Source of the DNA: Polyangia bacterium | Lineage (GTDB): Bacteria > Myxococcota_A > Polyangia > Polyangiales > Sandaracinaceae | Reading direction: 5' to 3' | Assembly: GCA_030426845.1 (NCBI GenBank) | Contig: JAUHXR010000002.1 | Location: 18,716-82,715, forward strand | DNA: 64,000 nt | Shown here: one piece after another, positions 40,438-49,907 of the stretch | How positions within the stretch are numbered: the stretch's first letter is position 1 | Layout of the letters: each line of letters starts with the position of its first letter | Program-made: the position numbers and the translations under genes | Notes under the pieces: generated by a model | Databases searched by the model: none | What the model was told of the DNA's origin: nothing | What the model saw: only the letters and a program-made list of their open reading frames with translations

Positions 40438-40448
40438 CGCTCGGGATG

Positions 40449-42194
40449 CTACGCGCTGCCCGTGGCCTCTGCCAGCCCGGCCGCGAGGGCGTCGAGCAGC
40501 GCCTCGCCGCGGCCACGCGCGTCCTCGACCGACTCCGCGGGCGCCATGTCCACGCGCACGTCGAAGTAGAACTTGATCTTGGGCTCCGTCCCGCTCGGCC
40601 GGAGCATCACCCGGTGGCCGCCCTCGAGCTCCATCGCGAGCACGTCGCCGCGCGGGAGCCCGAGCGGGGTGACCGAGCCGTCCGCGGCCCGCCGCTCGCC
40701 CGTCGACAGGTCGAGGAACGCGGCGACCGCGTGCCCGCCGACCGCGGCCGGCGGGGTGTCGCGGACCGCGCTCATCACCCGCGCGATCTCGGCCTTGCCC
40801 TCGCGGCCCGGGTGCACCTTGGAGACCTGCCGCGAGAGGAACATCCCGTACCGTCGCCACACCGCCTCGAGCTCGTCGAGCAGCGTCTTGCCCTGGCTCT
40901 TGCACCACGCGGCCATGTCCGCGACGCAGACCGCCGTGCTGATGCCGTCCTTGTCGCGTACGAGCTGCCCGATCGTGTAGCCGAGCGCCTCCTCGTAGCC
41001 GAAGACGAAGCGCGCCCCCTCGCGCTCGAGCCGCAACGCGGTGTTCGCGATCCACTTGAAGCCGGTCAGCGTCTGCTCGTACCGCGCGCCGTGGGCGCGG
41101 GCGATCGCTCCGAGCATCGGCGAGCTGACGATGGTGTTGACGACGAGGCGCGCGTCGCCCGCGGGGCCCTGATCGAGGAGGTAGTGGCCGAGGAGGCAGC
41201 CGACCTCGTTGCCCGTGAGCTGCACGAAGTCGCCGCCGGCGCCACGCGCCGCGACCGCGAGCCGATCCGCGTCGGGATCGTTGGCGAGGACGAGGTCGGC
41301 GCCCTTGGCGCGGCCGAGCGCGAGGACGAGGTCCATCGCGCCGTCCTCCTCCGGGTTCGGAAACTCGACCGTGGGGAACGCGCCGTCCGGCTCCGCCTGC
41401 TCGGGTACGCTCCACACCTCCGTGAACCCCGCGTCCGCGAGCGCGGCCCGCGCCACGCGGTCGCCGACCCCATGCAAGGCGGTGTACGCGATCGAGACGT
41501 CCCGCGGCAGGCCCGGATGCACCGACGCGCCGCGCACGCCCGCGAGGTACGCGTCGACGAGGCCCTGCCCGAGCGGCTCGAGCCGGCCCGCCTCGCGCGC
41601 GTCGGACCGCGACCTCCGCGCGATCGAGTCGAGGGCCCCGACCTCCGCGATCGCGGCCGCGATGCCCGCGTCGGTCGGCTCGATGATCTGCGCGCCGTTC
41701 TCCCAGTAGACCTTGTAGCCGTTGTAGTCCGGCGGGTTGTGGCTCGCGGTCACCATGATGCCGGCCGCGGCCCGGGTCTCGAGGCACGCGAAGGCGAGCA
41801 CCGGCGTCGGCACGACCTCGTCGAAGGCGTAGACCTTGAGGCCCATCCCCGCCGCGACCTCCGCCGCGTCGGCCGCCATCTCGCGGCTCAGCCGCCGGCC
41901 GTCGAAGCCGATGCAGATCCCGCGGTCGGCCGCGCCCTCGACGTGCGCGAGGACGTAGGCGCACAGCCCGGCGGTTGCGCGCAGGACGACCTTGCGGTTC
42001 ATCCGGTTGGGCCCCCCGCCGATCAGCCCGCGCAGCCCGGCCGTCCCGAAGGCGAGCGGGCCGACGAAGCGATCGCGCAGCTCGTCCACCGCGCCGGCCT
42101 CGAGCAGCCGCCCGAGCTCGGCGCGGGTCTCGGGGTCGGGATCGTCGGCGCGCCAGGACTCGACCGCGGCGCGCAGCGCATCGGGGATGGTCAT
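40449..42194 (-). CDS. Phosphohexomutase (phosphoglucomutase/phosphomannomutase)
   Basis: A 581-aa enzyme of the alpha-D-phosphohexomutase family. The phosphoserine is Ser151 in TASHNP; metal-binding DPDADR is at 306-311; the sugar-binding EEALGY and phosphate-binding RPSGTEPKIKFY segments are present. It interconverts hexose 1- and 6-phosphates. The length and TASHNPPDYNGYK pattern fit the group of PgcA-like phosphoglucomutases and phosphopentomutase-like enzymes (about 570-600 aa); the exact sugar is not decided by motifs alone. Confidence 0.93.
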   Translation of the reverse strand: MTIPDALRAAVESWRADDPDPETRAELGRLLEAGAVDELRDRFVGPLAFGTAGLRGLIGGGPNRMNRKVVLRATAGLCAYVLAHVEGAADRGICIGFDGRRLSREMAADAAEVAAGMGLKVYAFDEVVPTPVLAFACLETRAAAGIMVTASHNPPDYNGYKVYWENGAQIIEPTDAGIAAAIAEVGALDSIARRSRSDAREAGRLEPLGQGLVDAYLAGVRGASVHPGLPRDVSIAYTALHGVGDRVARAALADAGFTEVWSVPEQAEPDGAFPTVEFPNPEEDGAMDLVLALGRAKGADLVLANDPDADRLAVAARGAGGDFVQLTGNEVGCLLGHYLLDQGPAGDARLVVNTIVSSPMLGAIARAHGARYEQTLTGFKWIANTALRLEREGARFVFGYEEALGYTIGQLVRDKDGISTAVCVADMAAWCKSQGKTLLDELEAVWRRYGMFLSRQVSKVHPGREGKAEIARVMSAVRDTPPAAVGGHAVAAFLDLSTGERRAADGSVTPLGLPRGDVLAMELEGGHRVMLRPSGTEPKIKFYFDVRVDMAPAESVEDARGRGEALLDALAAGLAEATGSA

Positions 42195-42251
42195 CCGGGC
42201 GAGTCTACGATCCGCGCGCGCGATCGGCGAGGGTGGCCGGCGCGCGCGAGG

Positions 42252-42506
42252 TCAATCCTCGTCGCCGTCGATCGCGCGGCGCAGCTCATCACGGATCCAC
42301 CGGCGCCAGATCCGCGTCGGGAGCTCCCGCGCGGCCGGCAGCGGCCGCGTGATCCCCTTGGCCGTCTCGACCTCGGGGCCGCGCGCTCGCTCCGGGGCCG
42401 GGTCGTCCTCGGTCGGGCGCGCCGCCCGCGGGAGGCTCCGTCGCGTGCCCGAAGCCTCCTGGGGCCAGGCGGTCTCCGCGTCCTCGTCTCGTTCGTCTGC
42501 CGTCAA
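42252..42506 (-). CDS. Possible small charged protein with TTG start
   Basis: An 84-aa frame with TTG start and GAGG about 10 nt upstream. The C-terminus looks like a real helix (RIWRRWIRDELRRAIDGDED), and the middle is disordered. It diverges from the vWA gene by 72 nt. GC-rich shadow frames can look similar, so support is weak. Confidence 0.3.
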   Translation of the reverse strand: MTADERDEDAETAWPQEASGTRRSLPRAARPTEDDPAPERARGPEVETAKGITRPLPAARELPTRIWRRWIRDELRRAIDGDED

Positions 42507-42578
42507 CCGCGCCTCGCCCTCAGTCTCCCCCCGCCATCGGCTCGCGACAACCCCTGCCGCCTGTGCCAGCGTGGAGCC

Positions 42579-43868
42579 GTGCGCTCGGTTCTCTTCTTCG
42601 CGGCCGCGCTCGGCTCGGCCACCGCCCTGACCCTCGGGTGCACCACCGCGACCGATCCGGACGCGGGCGGCGCCGACGCCGGGCCCCACGACGCCGGCCC
42701 CCGAGCCGACGCGGGCCCCTACGACGCGGGCGACCCGTTCGCCACCGACGCGTCGTGCGGGCGCGCGGTCATCGAGGCGGACCGGCTCCCGGGCAGCGTG
42801 CTCTTCGCCTTCGATCGCTCCGGGAGCATGGACGTGCCGCCGGGCGGCCCGGGCCCCGGCCCGAGCCGCTGGGACGTCGCGGGCGGCGCGGTCCTCTCCG
42901 TGCTGGACGCGCTGCCCGACGAGGCCAACGTGGGGATGCTGCTCTTCCCGGTCCCCGCGCTCGGGATGTGCAACGTCGTGCCCGGGCCCGGCGTGCCTCA
43001 GGTCCCGGTCGGCCCGCTCGCGAGCCAGCGCGCCCCGATCCGCGCAGAGCTCGCCACCGTGCCCGACGGCCCCGCGACGCCGATCTTCGCCGCGCTGCGC
43101 GCCGGGTGGGCCCACCTCGACGCGCTCGGCGCGCGGGGGGAGCGGGCGCTCGTGCTCGTCACCGACGGCCGCGAGAGCTGCGACGACGGCGCGCGCGCCG
43201 GGGTGTTCGCGGAGGCGACCGCGGCGCGCGAGGACCGCGGCCACCTCACCTTCGTGGTCGGTCTGACCCAGAGCCACTCCGATCTGTCGACCCTCGCGTT
43301 CAACGGCGGCACCGCGCGCACCGCGACCTGCCTGCCGGAGTGCACGACGCCCGCGTGCGTCCTCGACTCCGACGATCCGTGCCCGCACAACGGCGCCGCC
43401 TGCGCGACCTTCCCGGACGGGGAGGGCGGCGCGCTCGTCGGCTTCTGCGGGTGCACCGCGCCCTCCGACTGCCCCGCGCCCACCACCTGCGCGCCGGACG
43501 GGAGCGGCGCGATGACCTGTCAGGGCGCGCCGGACTGCTGCCACTACGACGCGGCAGGCCCGACGTTCGAGGCGGACTTCCGAGCCGCGCTCGACGCGGT
43601 CGTGGCCCGCGTCCTCGACCCTTGCGTATTCGATCTTCCGCGGGGAGACGACCCGGCCCGATTCGATCCCGGCCAGGTCAACGTGCGGGTCACGCTCCCG
43701 AGCCGAGACGCGAGCGTGCTGGGTCGCTCGAGCGACCCCTCGGTGGACTCCTGGGACTACGTGGACGCGGCGCAGGACGCGATCGAGATCACCGGCCCGA
43801 TCTGCGAGGCGCTGCGCGAGGGCGGCACGGTCGAGATCGTCCTCGGCTGCCCCACCGTCCTGATCTGA
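42579..43868 (+). CDS. von Willebrand factor A lipoprotein
   Basis: A 429-aa lipoprotein with lipobox LTLGC (Cys21), followed by a D-A-G repeat linker. The vWA domain is at about 70-330, with the MIDAS DRSGSM at 79-84 and a later VLVTDGRESC segment. A Cys-rich insert (ACVLDSDDPCPHNG, CCHYD) interrupts the domain. vWA MIDAS domains bind metal and protein ligands, here at the cell surface. The GTG start is placed directly before the signal peptide. Confidence 0.88.
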   Translation: MRSVLFFAAALGSATALTLGCTTATDPDAGGADAGPHDAGPRADAGPYDAGDPFATDASCGRAVIEADRLPGSVLFAFDRSGSMDVPPGGPGPGPSRWDVAGGAVLSVLDALPDEANVGMLLFPVPALGMCNVVPGPGVPQVPVGPLASQRAPIRAELATVPDGPATPIFAALRAGWAHLDALGARGERALVLVTDGRESCDDGARAGVFAEATAAREDRGHLTFVVGLTQSHSDLSTLAFNGGTARTATCLPECTTPACVLDSDDPCPHNGAACATFPDGEGGALVGFCGCTAPSDCPAPTTCAPDGSGAMTCQGAPDCCHYDAAGPTFEADFRAALDAVVARVLDPCVFDLPRGDDPARFDPGQVNVRVTLPSRDASVLGRSSDPSVDSWDYVDAAQDAIEITGPICEALREGGTVEIVLGCPTVLI

Positions 43869-43924
43869 GCGCGTGGACCGGGGGCGCCGATCGGGATCCC
43901 CGAGCCACGAGGGCTCGGGCGGCC

Positions 43925-44713
43925 TCAGCCGCCCGCCTCGCAGCGCCCGGAGCGGGGGCGAGACGCTGAGATATCCTGGTCCCGGCACAGCTGGCCGGCC
44001 GAGCAGACGTCGCCGCGGAAGCAGCCGCCTGGGCTGTTCGGGAGGCAGACCCCGGCCTGACCCGAGCCGCAGCCGGCGCTGCCTACACAAAGGGCGTTGC
44101 CGAGCATCCCTTCGCAGTGCCGGTCGTTGTAGCAAGGCGCCCAGCCGTTCCACCAGCACGCGCCCGCGCCTGGCGCGACGCAGTCCACCGTAGCTGCGGC
44201 GCAGGGTCCGGCGTGGAGCACGCTGATGCCGCGGTCGAACGCCATGCACTCGCTCGGGTAGCTCTCGCCGTCGCACCCGCAGACCTGTAGCGTCGAGTCG
44301 CACGGCGCGACCGTTTCGCAGGTGCCCTCGGCGAGGCATGCCCCTCGCGGGTGTCGGCAGCGCGTCCCGGGGATGGTCTCGCAGTCCCGGTTGGACCAGC
44401 ACGCCCCGGGCGGCGGGGCGGAGGGGCACATGCCCGCGTCGGACGCGCCGGCGTCGTCGGCGTGGCCCGCGTCGGGACGGTCGGCGTCGAGCGAGGCCGC
44501 GTCGAGCCCGGCCGCGTCGAGCCCGGCCGCGTCGAGCCCGGCCGCATCCGGGACGGCCACGTCTCCGTCTCCTGCGTCGAACGTCTCGCCCGCGTCTCGG
44601 CCCGCCGCGTCCATCCGCGGCCCCGCATCGAACTCGGGATCCGGGTCGGAGACGTCGAGCGCCAGCCCGCAGCCTGCGATCGCCAGCGCGCTCACGATGA
44701 CGAGCCCCCGCAC
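43925..44713 (-). CDS. Lipoprotein with D-A-G linker and Kazal-like Cys-rich domain
   Basis: A 262-aa lipoprotein. The GTG at 44713 gives a clean signal peptide with lipobox AIAGC at residue 15; a longer version from the ATG at 44749 would add 12 residues. A linker of D-A-G/A-A-G-L-D repeats leads to a Cys-rich part. The piece VCGCDGESYPSECMAF matches the Kazal protease-inhibitor signature (CGCDG.TY.SEC). Other Cys blocks (ACWSNRDCETIPGTRC) are of similar type. It may inhibit proteases at the cell surface. Confidence 0.8.
   Translation of the reverse strand: MRGLVIVSALAIAGCGLALDVSDPDPEFDAGPRMDAAGRDAGETFDAGDGDVAVPDAAGLDAAGLDAAGLDAASLDADRPDAGHADDAGASDAGMCPSAPPPGACWSNRDCETIPGTRCRHPRGACLAEGTCETVAPCDSTLQVCGCDGESYPSECMAFDRGISVLHAGPCAAATVDCVAPGAGACWWNGWAPCYNDRHCEGMLGNALCVGSAGCGSGQAGVCLPNSPGGCFRGDVCSAGQLCRDQDISASRPRSGRCEAGG
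44496..44540. repeat. 15-bp tandem repeat (three exact copies)
   Basis: Three exact copies of GCCGCGTCGAGCCCG encode the Ala-Gly-Leu-Asp-Ala units of the lipoprotein linker, with a degenerate partial copy next to them. Identity of the copies points to recent expansion. Confidence 0.85.
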
Positions 44714-44746
44714 CCGCGCAGCATACACCGCGACCTCGCGGATCCC

Positions 44747-44822
44747 CATCTTGGGGCGTCGCGCGAGGCGCCCCCCAAGATGTGGTGGAGCCCCCCGTAG
44801 CAAGCGGGATCCCCACCATTTT
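44747..44822. repeat. Two adjacent strong hairpins in a divergent gap
   Basis: CATCTTGGGGCG (44747-44758) pairs with CGCCCCCCAAGATG (44769-44782) apart from two bulged C. Directly after it, TGGTGG (44783-44788) pairs with CCACCA (44813-44818) with an inner CCCG/CGGG stem and a TTTT run (44819-44822). They lie between divergent genes, so they are not simple 3' terminators. Confidence 0.6.
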
Positions 44823-44862
44823 CGGGATCGACGCGCCGTTCTGCCTGTGATCTAAGGGCCTC

Positions 44863-47208
44863 GTGTGGACAGCCCAGGCAGCGCACTCTGAGCCCCTCTC
44901 CCGCGAGCCCCTCGCCCGCAAGGGCACCCCTCGCCCGCGCGCGGTCCTTCGCGTCGAGCAGGTCACCTACGAGCGGGCCGACTACGACACCGTGCTCGAG
45001 ACGGTCGACACGCCGGTGGTCGAGCTCTCGTTCGGCTACGACGGCCAGCACATCCTCGCGTGTGACCCGCGCGACCGCTTCTTCGAGGCGGCCGCCGGCG
45101 GCACCCAGGTGGTGCTCCGCGACGAGGCGGCCGAGAACCAGGCGCGCGCGGTCCTCGAGAGCTTCGGCGCGGTCGAGCTCGCGTGCCTCGACGAGGTCGC
45201 CGTCCCGCCCGGGAGCCGCGCGCACTACCTCCTCCGCTGCGACGGGGACGTCCACGACTATTGCGGGTTCACGAGCTATGCGGTGCCTCAGCTCCGCGCG
45301 CTCGGCTGGACGGTGGAGCTCGACGCGAGCTACCCGTACCGCGTCGTCAGCCCGAGCGAGACCACCTGGTACGCGGACATCGAGCCCGACGAGAAGCCGG
45401 ACTGGTTCTCCCTCGAGCTCGGCCTCGAGCTCGAGGGGCGCCGGGTCAACCTGCTCCCGGCGCTCGTCAGCCTCCTCGACGGCAGCCGCGACGGCACCTC
45501 GCTCTCGCGCCTCATCGAGCGCAAGAAGCAGATCGCGGTGCCGCTCCCGGATGGCCGCTACCTGGCCGTGCCGCCCGAGCAGGTTCGCGGGATGCTCCGC
45601 GTGATCAGCGAGCTCTACGAGGGTGAGCACGTAGAGCCCGAGGCGCTGCGCTTCAGCCGGCTCCAGGCCGGCGCGCTGCCGCGCCTCGACGAGGTCTTCG
45701 CGATGGAGGGCAGTGAGGTGCGCTGGACCGGCGACGGCGGCGTCCGCGAGCTCGGCACCGAGCTGACCGCGGAGCGCGCGCCGCTCGTGGATCCGCCCGC
45801 CCTGAAGGCGACGCTGCGCAGCTACCAGCGCGAGGGCGTGGAGTGGCTCCAGCACCTCCGGGCCTGCGGCGTCGGCGGCATCCTCGCGGACGACATGGGG
45901 CTCGGCAAGACCCTGCAGTCGATCGCCCACGTCGTCGTCGAGCACAGCGAGGGCCGGCTGACCGAGCCCGCCCTGGTCGTCTCCCCCACCAGCCTGTGCC
46001 GCAACTGGGAGCGCGAGATCCAGAAGTTCGCGCCGCACCTCCGCACCGTCGTGCTGCAGGGCAAGGCGCGGCATGGCCGCTACGAGGAGATCGCCGACGC
46101 CGACGTCGTGATCACGAGCTACCCGATCCTCGTGCGCGACACCGAGCGGCTCGAGGAGCTCGACTTCCACCTGCTGATCCTCGACGAGGCGCACACCATC
46201 AAGAACACCCGCAGCCGCGCGCACCAGGCGGCCAAGCGGCTCAACGCGACCCACCGCGTCTGCCTCACCGGGACGCCGGTCGAGAACCACCTCGGCGAGC
46301 TCTGGGCGCTCTTCGACTTCCTCAACCCCGGCTTCCTCGGCGACGAGCTCAGCTTCCGGCGCTGGTACCGCATGCCGATCGAGCAGTACGGCGACGACGA
46401 GCGCCTCGCGTCGCTGCGCCAGACGGTGAGCCCGTACCTGCTGCGCCGCCTCAAGCGCGACGTGGCCAAGGAGCTCCCGCCCAAGACGGAGCTCGCGCGG
46501 CCGGTCGTGCTGACGGGCAAGCAGCGCGAGCTCTACGAGTCGATCCGCGTCGCGGCGCACGGCGACATCCGCAAGCTGATCGCGAAGAAGGGCCTCGCCG
46601 CCTCGACCGTGCCGATCCTCGACGCGCTCACCAAGCTCCGTCAGGTCTGCTGCGACCCGCGCCTCGTCCCGATGCGCGCGGCCCGCGAGGTGCGGCGGAG
46701 CGCCAAGTACGAGCGCCTGTTCGAGCTCCTCGAGGCTCAGCTCGAGCGCGGCCACCGCGTGCTCGTGTTCAGCCAGTTCACCCGCATGCTCGACCTGATC
46801 GCGCGCGGGCTCGACGAGCGCCGCCGCGGCTACCTCATGCTGACCGGTCAGAGCCGCGACCGGCAGTCCCTCGTCGACTCGTTCGAGGCGGGCGAGGCGG
46901 ACGTCTTCCTCATCAGCCTCAAGGCGGGCGGGGTCGGGCTCACCCTCACGAGCGCCGACAGCGTCATCCACTACGACCCGTGGTGGAACCCGGCGGCGCA
47001 GGACCAGGCCACCGACCGCGCCTACCGGATCGGCCAGACCCGGCCGGTGGTCGCGACCAGCCTGTTCGTCCAGGGCTCGGTGGAGGAGCGGATGCTCGCG
47101 CTCCAGGCCAAGAAGCGCCGGCTCGCCGACGGGATCCTCGGCGGGCAGGGCAGCCGGTTCGCGCTCGACGAGGAGGACGTCGAGGAGCTCTTCGCGCCCC
47201 TCGCGTGA
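44863..47208 (+). CDS. SNF2/SWI2-family ATPase (HepA-like)
   Basis: A 781-aa DNA translocase. The N-terminal 310 residues are a domain of unknown fold. Helicase lobe 1 starts with LRSYQREGVEWLQ; Walker A is DMGLGKT (344-350) and the DEAH box is at 441-444. Lobe 2 has VFSQFTRMLDLI, FLISLKAGGVGLTLT, DPWWNPAAQDQATDRAYRIGQ. All SNF2 motifs are complete. These ATPases remodel protein-DNA complexes, in bacteria often RNA polymerase recycling or defence. No nuclease or methylase neighbours suggest the latter. GTG start follows an in-frame TAA region. Confidence 0.92.
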   Translation: MWTAQAAHSEPLSREPLARKGTPRPRAVLRVEQVTYERADYDTVLETVDTPVVELSFGYDGQHILACDPRDRFFEAAAGGTQVVLRDEAAENQARAVLESFGAVELACLDEVAVPPGSRAHYLLRCDGDVHDYCGFTSYAVPQLRALGWTVELDASYPYRVVSPSETTWYADIEPDEKPDWFSLELGLELEGRRVNLLPALVSLLDGSRDGTSLSRLIERKKQIAVPLPDGRYLAVPPEQVRGMLRVISELYEGEHVEPEALRFSRLQAGALPRLDEVFAMEGSEVRWTGDGGVRELGTELTAERAPLVDPPALKATLRSYQREGVEWLQHLRACGVGGILADDMGLGKTLQSIAHVVVEHSEGRLTEPALVVSPTSLCRNWEREIQKFAPHLRTVVLQGKARHGRYEEIADADVVITSYPILVRDTERLEELDFHLLILDEAHTIKNTRSRAHQAAKRLNATHRVCLTGTPVENHLGELWALFDFLNPGFLGDELSFRRWYRMPIEQYGDDERLASLRQTVSPYLLRRLKRDVAKELPPKTELARPVVLTGKQRELYESIRVAAHGDIRKLIAKKGLAASTVPILDALTKLRQVCCDPRLVPMRAAREVRRSAKYERLFELLEAQLERGHRVLVFSQFTRMLDLIARGLDERRRGYLMLTGQSRDRQSLVDSFEAGEADVFLISLKAGGVGLTLTSADSVIHYDPWWNPAAQDQATDRAYRIGQTRPVVATSLFVQGSVEERMLALQAKKRRLADGILGGQGSRFALDEEDVEELFAPLA

Positions 47209-47238
47209 GGGCCGGCCGGCAGGCTAGCCTCCGTCCGG

Positions 47239-47979
47239 ATGCGGACCGCCGTCACCCTCGCCGCGCTCGCGCTTGCCCTGGGCTGCGAGATCCAGGAGGC
47301 CGAGGGCAGCGTCGCGCCGGACGAGCAGGAGTACATCCCGGTCCCGATCCCGGAGATCACCGACCGGGACGTGAAGCCCGCTCACGTGGTGTACCTGAAC
47401 CGCGAGGGGGCGGTGCTGACGTCGGGCCGCGACGACTCCTCGCGCAACCTCTCGAGCATCGTCCCGCAGGAGACGCCGGAGCTGGCCATCCCCGCCTGGC
47501 GCGGGACGGCCGCGCGCTGGGACCAGATGGTCGAGTGCGTGCGCGGGCACTTCGGCGCCTACGACGTCGAGATCGTCGACCAGCGGCCGACCGTGCCCGG
47601 CTACGTGATGGTGGTGGTCGGCGGGACCGCGGGCGACCTCAGGCCGGACGGGGTGGAGCTGTCCGGGACGATCACCGGGCTCGCGCCGTTCAACGGCCAG
47701 GCGATCGAGAACGCGGTCACGCTGGTGTTCGCGCGGACCCTCCGCGAGAACGCGCAGCGGACCTGCGAGGTCGCGGCGATGGAGATCGGCCACGCCTTCG
47801 GCCTCGACCACAGCCGGCACTGCCGCGATCTGATGAGCTTCCAGCGGCCCTGCGGCGCGCGTCGCTTCATGGACGAAGAGGCCCCGTGCGGGACGACCGA
47901 GGACCGGCCGTGCTTCGACGGCGCGCCAACCCAGAGCTCCCACGCCCGGCTCCTCCAGACCCTCGGCCCCCGCCTCTGA
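47239..47979 (+). CDS. Matrixin-like lipoprotein lacking the first zinc histidine
   Basis: A 246-aa lipoprotein (lipobox LALGC, Cys16). Residues 181-191 read MEIGHAFGLDH, the metzincin zinc motif HEIGHAFGLDH with the first His replaced by Met; Glu182, His185 and His191 remain. A Met follows in RDLMSF, at the place of the Met-turn. Several cysteines surround the site. The substitution suggests a binding rather than a normally catalytic role, or an altered metal site. It lies 30 nt after the SNF2 gene, without functional link. Confidence 0.7.
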   Translation: MRTAVTLAALALALGCEIQEAEGSVAPDEQEYIPVPIPEITDRDVKPAHVVYLNREGAVLTSGRDDSSRNLSSIVPQETPELAIPAWRGTAARWDQMVECVRGHFGAYDVEIVDQRPTVPGYVMVVVGGTAGDLRPDGVELSGTITGLAPFNGQAIENAVTLVFARTLRENAQRTCEVAAMEIGHAFGLDHSRHCRDLMSFQRPCGARRFMDEEAPCGTTEDRPCFDGAPTQSSHARLLQTLGPRL

Positions 47980-48043
47980 TCGAGCGCTCACGGGGGCGCG
48001 AACGAGGGGGTTTCCCCGGGGGCGTTTGAGCTACAGTGTCGCG

Positions 48044-49906
48044 ATGCGAACCTGGCCGACCCGGTGGTTGCTCGTTGCCCTGACGCTCTGCCTCGTGCCC
48101 GGCTGCGATGGCGACGGAGGCAGCGCCGACGACGCCGGGCCGCCGGACGGGATGGACGCGGGGCCCGGCGACGCGGGCGGCCCGACCGACGCCGGCGCTC
48201 CGGACGCCGGGTGGGTGGACGTCACGCTCTACACCCCGGTGTCGCTCAGCGACGACGAGCTGGCCGATCAGGCCGTCGCGATCCTCGTGGGCACGCCGGA
48301 GCAGCCGCGCTGCACGACCTGCCACGGGCTCGTGCCGTCGGTGGTCCAGCGCTGGGGCACGGAGACGACCGACGCGCTCGCGTGCGTCGCGGGCCTCGAG
48401 CCGAACCTCGCGGCCGACGCGACCGCGATCCTCGGCTGCTTCACCGACGAGACCACCGGCATGGCCGACCCGGCGCGGCTCGGGCTCGTGAGCACCGCCA
48501 GCCACCTCGGCTGGTTCCAGCGGGCCTTCGACGTGGAGCACCAGGCCGACTCGCCCACCGAGCGCGCGATCTTCCTGATGACCGGCCACATGCCGCGCCC
48601 CCCCGGCATCGAGCTCACTCAGGACGAGGTCGATGTGCTCCTGAGCTGGGCGGTCCGCGGGCTGCCCGGGATGAACGAGCGCCTCGCGGTCGAGGGCGGG
48701 CTCGACTGCGAGCTCACGATCGAGCCGGAGGTGAACGCGCACATCGCGCTGATGCAGACCGAGGGCTGGGCGGTGCGCAACCGCGACGCCGCGATCGCGA
48801 TGCACGGCTGCGCCGCCGGCCAGACGGGCCGCGACTGCCTCAGCGCCTACCCGGACGTCTCGACCGTGCCGGCGGCCGCCGGTTGGGCCCACGCGGGCAA
48901 CCTGCGCATCCTCCACGAGTACGACTTCAGCTCGTCCTACTGGGCCAAGGCCTCCGCGGACGGCCGCTACATCGGCATGGGCGGGAGCGACGACGGCGCG
49001 GGGGCGAACTCCACGATCATCGACCTCGAGCGCCAGGTCGAGATCCCGACCCACGCGCTCTACGATCCCGGCTTCTTCCCCGACAACGGAGGTTTCATCT
49101 TCCAGGGGACGGGCGGCGGCGTCGCGTTCTGTCGTCAGAGCCTGCTCAACGGGATGCCGGCGCGCATCGACTTCTCCGAGCCGGAGTGCACGAGCCTCGG
49201 CAACCAGGTCGGCCTCTACCAGCACATCGGCCGCGTTGCGGGCGGCGACTTCTGGACGGTCTACGGCCAGTTCGTGAGCGACAACGGCGGCCACTCGGTG
49301 CGGCGGAGCTACCTCGCGGTGGACTTCAACGACCGCTCGGCCACCTCGTTCCGCCCGATCGTCGACGAGGGCTCGACCTTCAGCGCGGGCAGCCGCGTCC
49401 GGGTGAACACACCCTTCGAGGGCGACGCGGTGCTCTCACCGTCGGGCCGCCTCGCGATGCTCCGCGCGCGCGGCACGGGCGGGGTCCCCGCGGGCTACGT
49501 GCTCCGCGCGGTCCAGGCCACGCCCAACGCGGGCGGCTACGACGTGACCGCCCCGCAGATCGGGCGCTACTGCGGGCGCGGCGGCAAGGTCTCGTTCAGC
49601 TACGACGAGCGCTACGTCGTCTACCACCGCTACATCACCGACGACGAGGCGACCGAGCTCGGGTTCATCGGGGTCGGCGACCCCGCGTTCTCCGACTACC
49701 GCATGATGGGCGGCTCGAACGTCTACCTGCTCGACCTCTTCAGCGGGGTCTCCCGTCGCATCACCCACATGGCGCCGGGCCAGTACGCGCTGTTCCCGCA
49801 CTTCCGCTCGGACGGCTGGATCTACTTCCAGGTTCGCGCGACCGTCGCCGACGGGCGCTCCCACGAATACTTCGTGGCGAGCGACGCGGCCCTGCCCGAC
49901 CCGTAG
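48044..49906 (+). CDS. Lipoprotein with one CxxCH motif and beta-propeller-like body
   Basis: A 620-aa lipoprotein (lipobox LVPGC, Cys21) with a D-A-G linker. CTTCH at 90-94 could bind one heme covalently, followed by a helical cytochrome-like region to about 210 (TGHMPRP gives a possible axial Met). Residues 290-610 contain repeated SADGRYIGMGG, LSPSGRLAMLRA, FSYDERYVVYH motifs, resembling a TolB/WD40-type propeller. Its stop is one base before the next gene, also with CxxCH, so they likely form an envelope complex. Confidence 0.75.
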   Translation: MRTWPTRWLLVALTLCLVPGCDGDGGSADDAGPPDGMDAGPGDAGGPTDAGAPDAGWVDVTLYTPVSLSDDELADQAVAILVGTPEQPRCTTCHGLVPSVVQRWGTETTDALACVAGLEPNLAADATAILGCFTDETTGMADPARLGLVSTASHLGWFQRAFDVEHQADSPTERAIFLMTGHMPRPPGIELTQDEVDVLLSWAVRGLPGMNERLAVEGGLDCELTIEPEVNAHIALMQTEGWAVRNRDAAIAMHGCAAGQTGRDCLSAYPDVSTVPAAAGWAHAGNLRILHEYDFSSSYWAKASADGRYIGMGGSDDGAGANSTIIDLERQVEIPTHALYDPGFFPDNGGFIFQGTGGGVAFCRQSLLNGMPARIDFSEPECTSLGNQVGLYQHIGRVAGGDFWTVYGQFVSDNGGHSVRRSYLAVDFNDRSATSFRPIVDEGSTFSAGSRVRVNTPFEGDAVLSPSGRLAMLRARGTGGVPAGYVLRAVQATPNAGGYDVTAPQIGRYCGRGGKVSFSYDERYVVYHRYITDDEATELGFIGVGDPAFSDYRMMGGSNVYLLDLFSGVSRRITHMAPGQYALFPHFRSDGWIYFQVRATVADGRSHEYFVASDAALPDP

Positions 49907-49907
49907 C

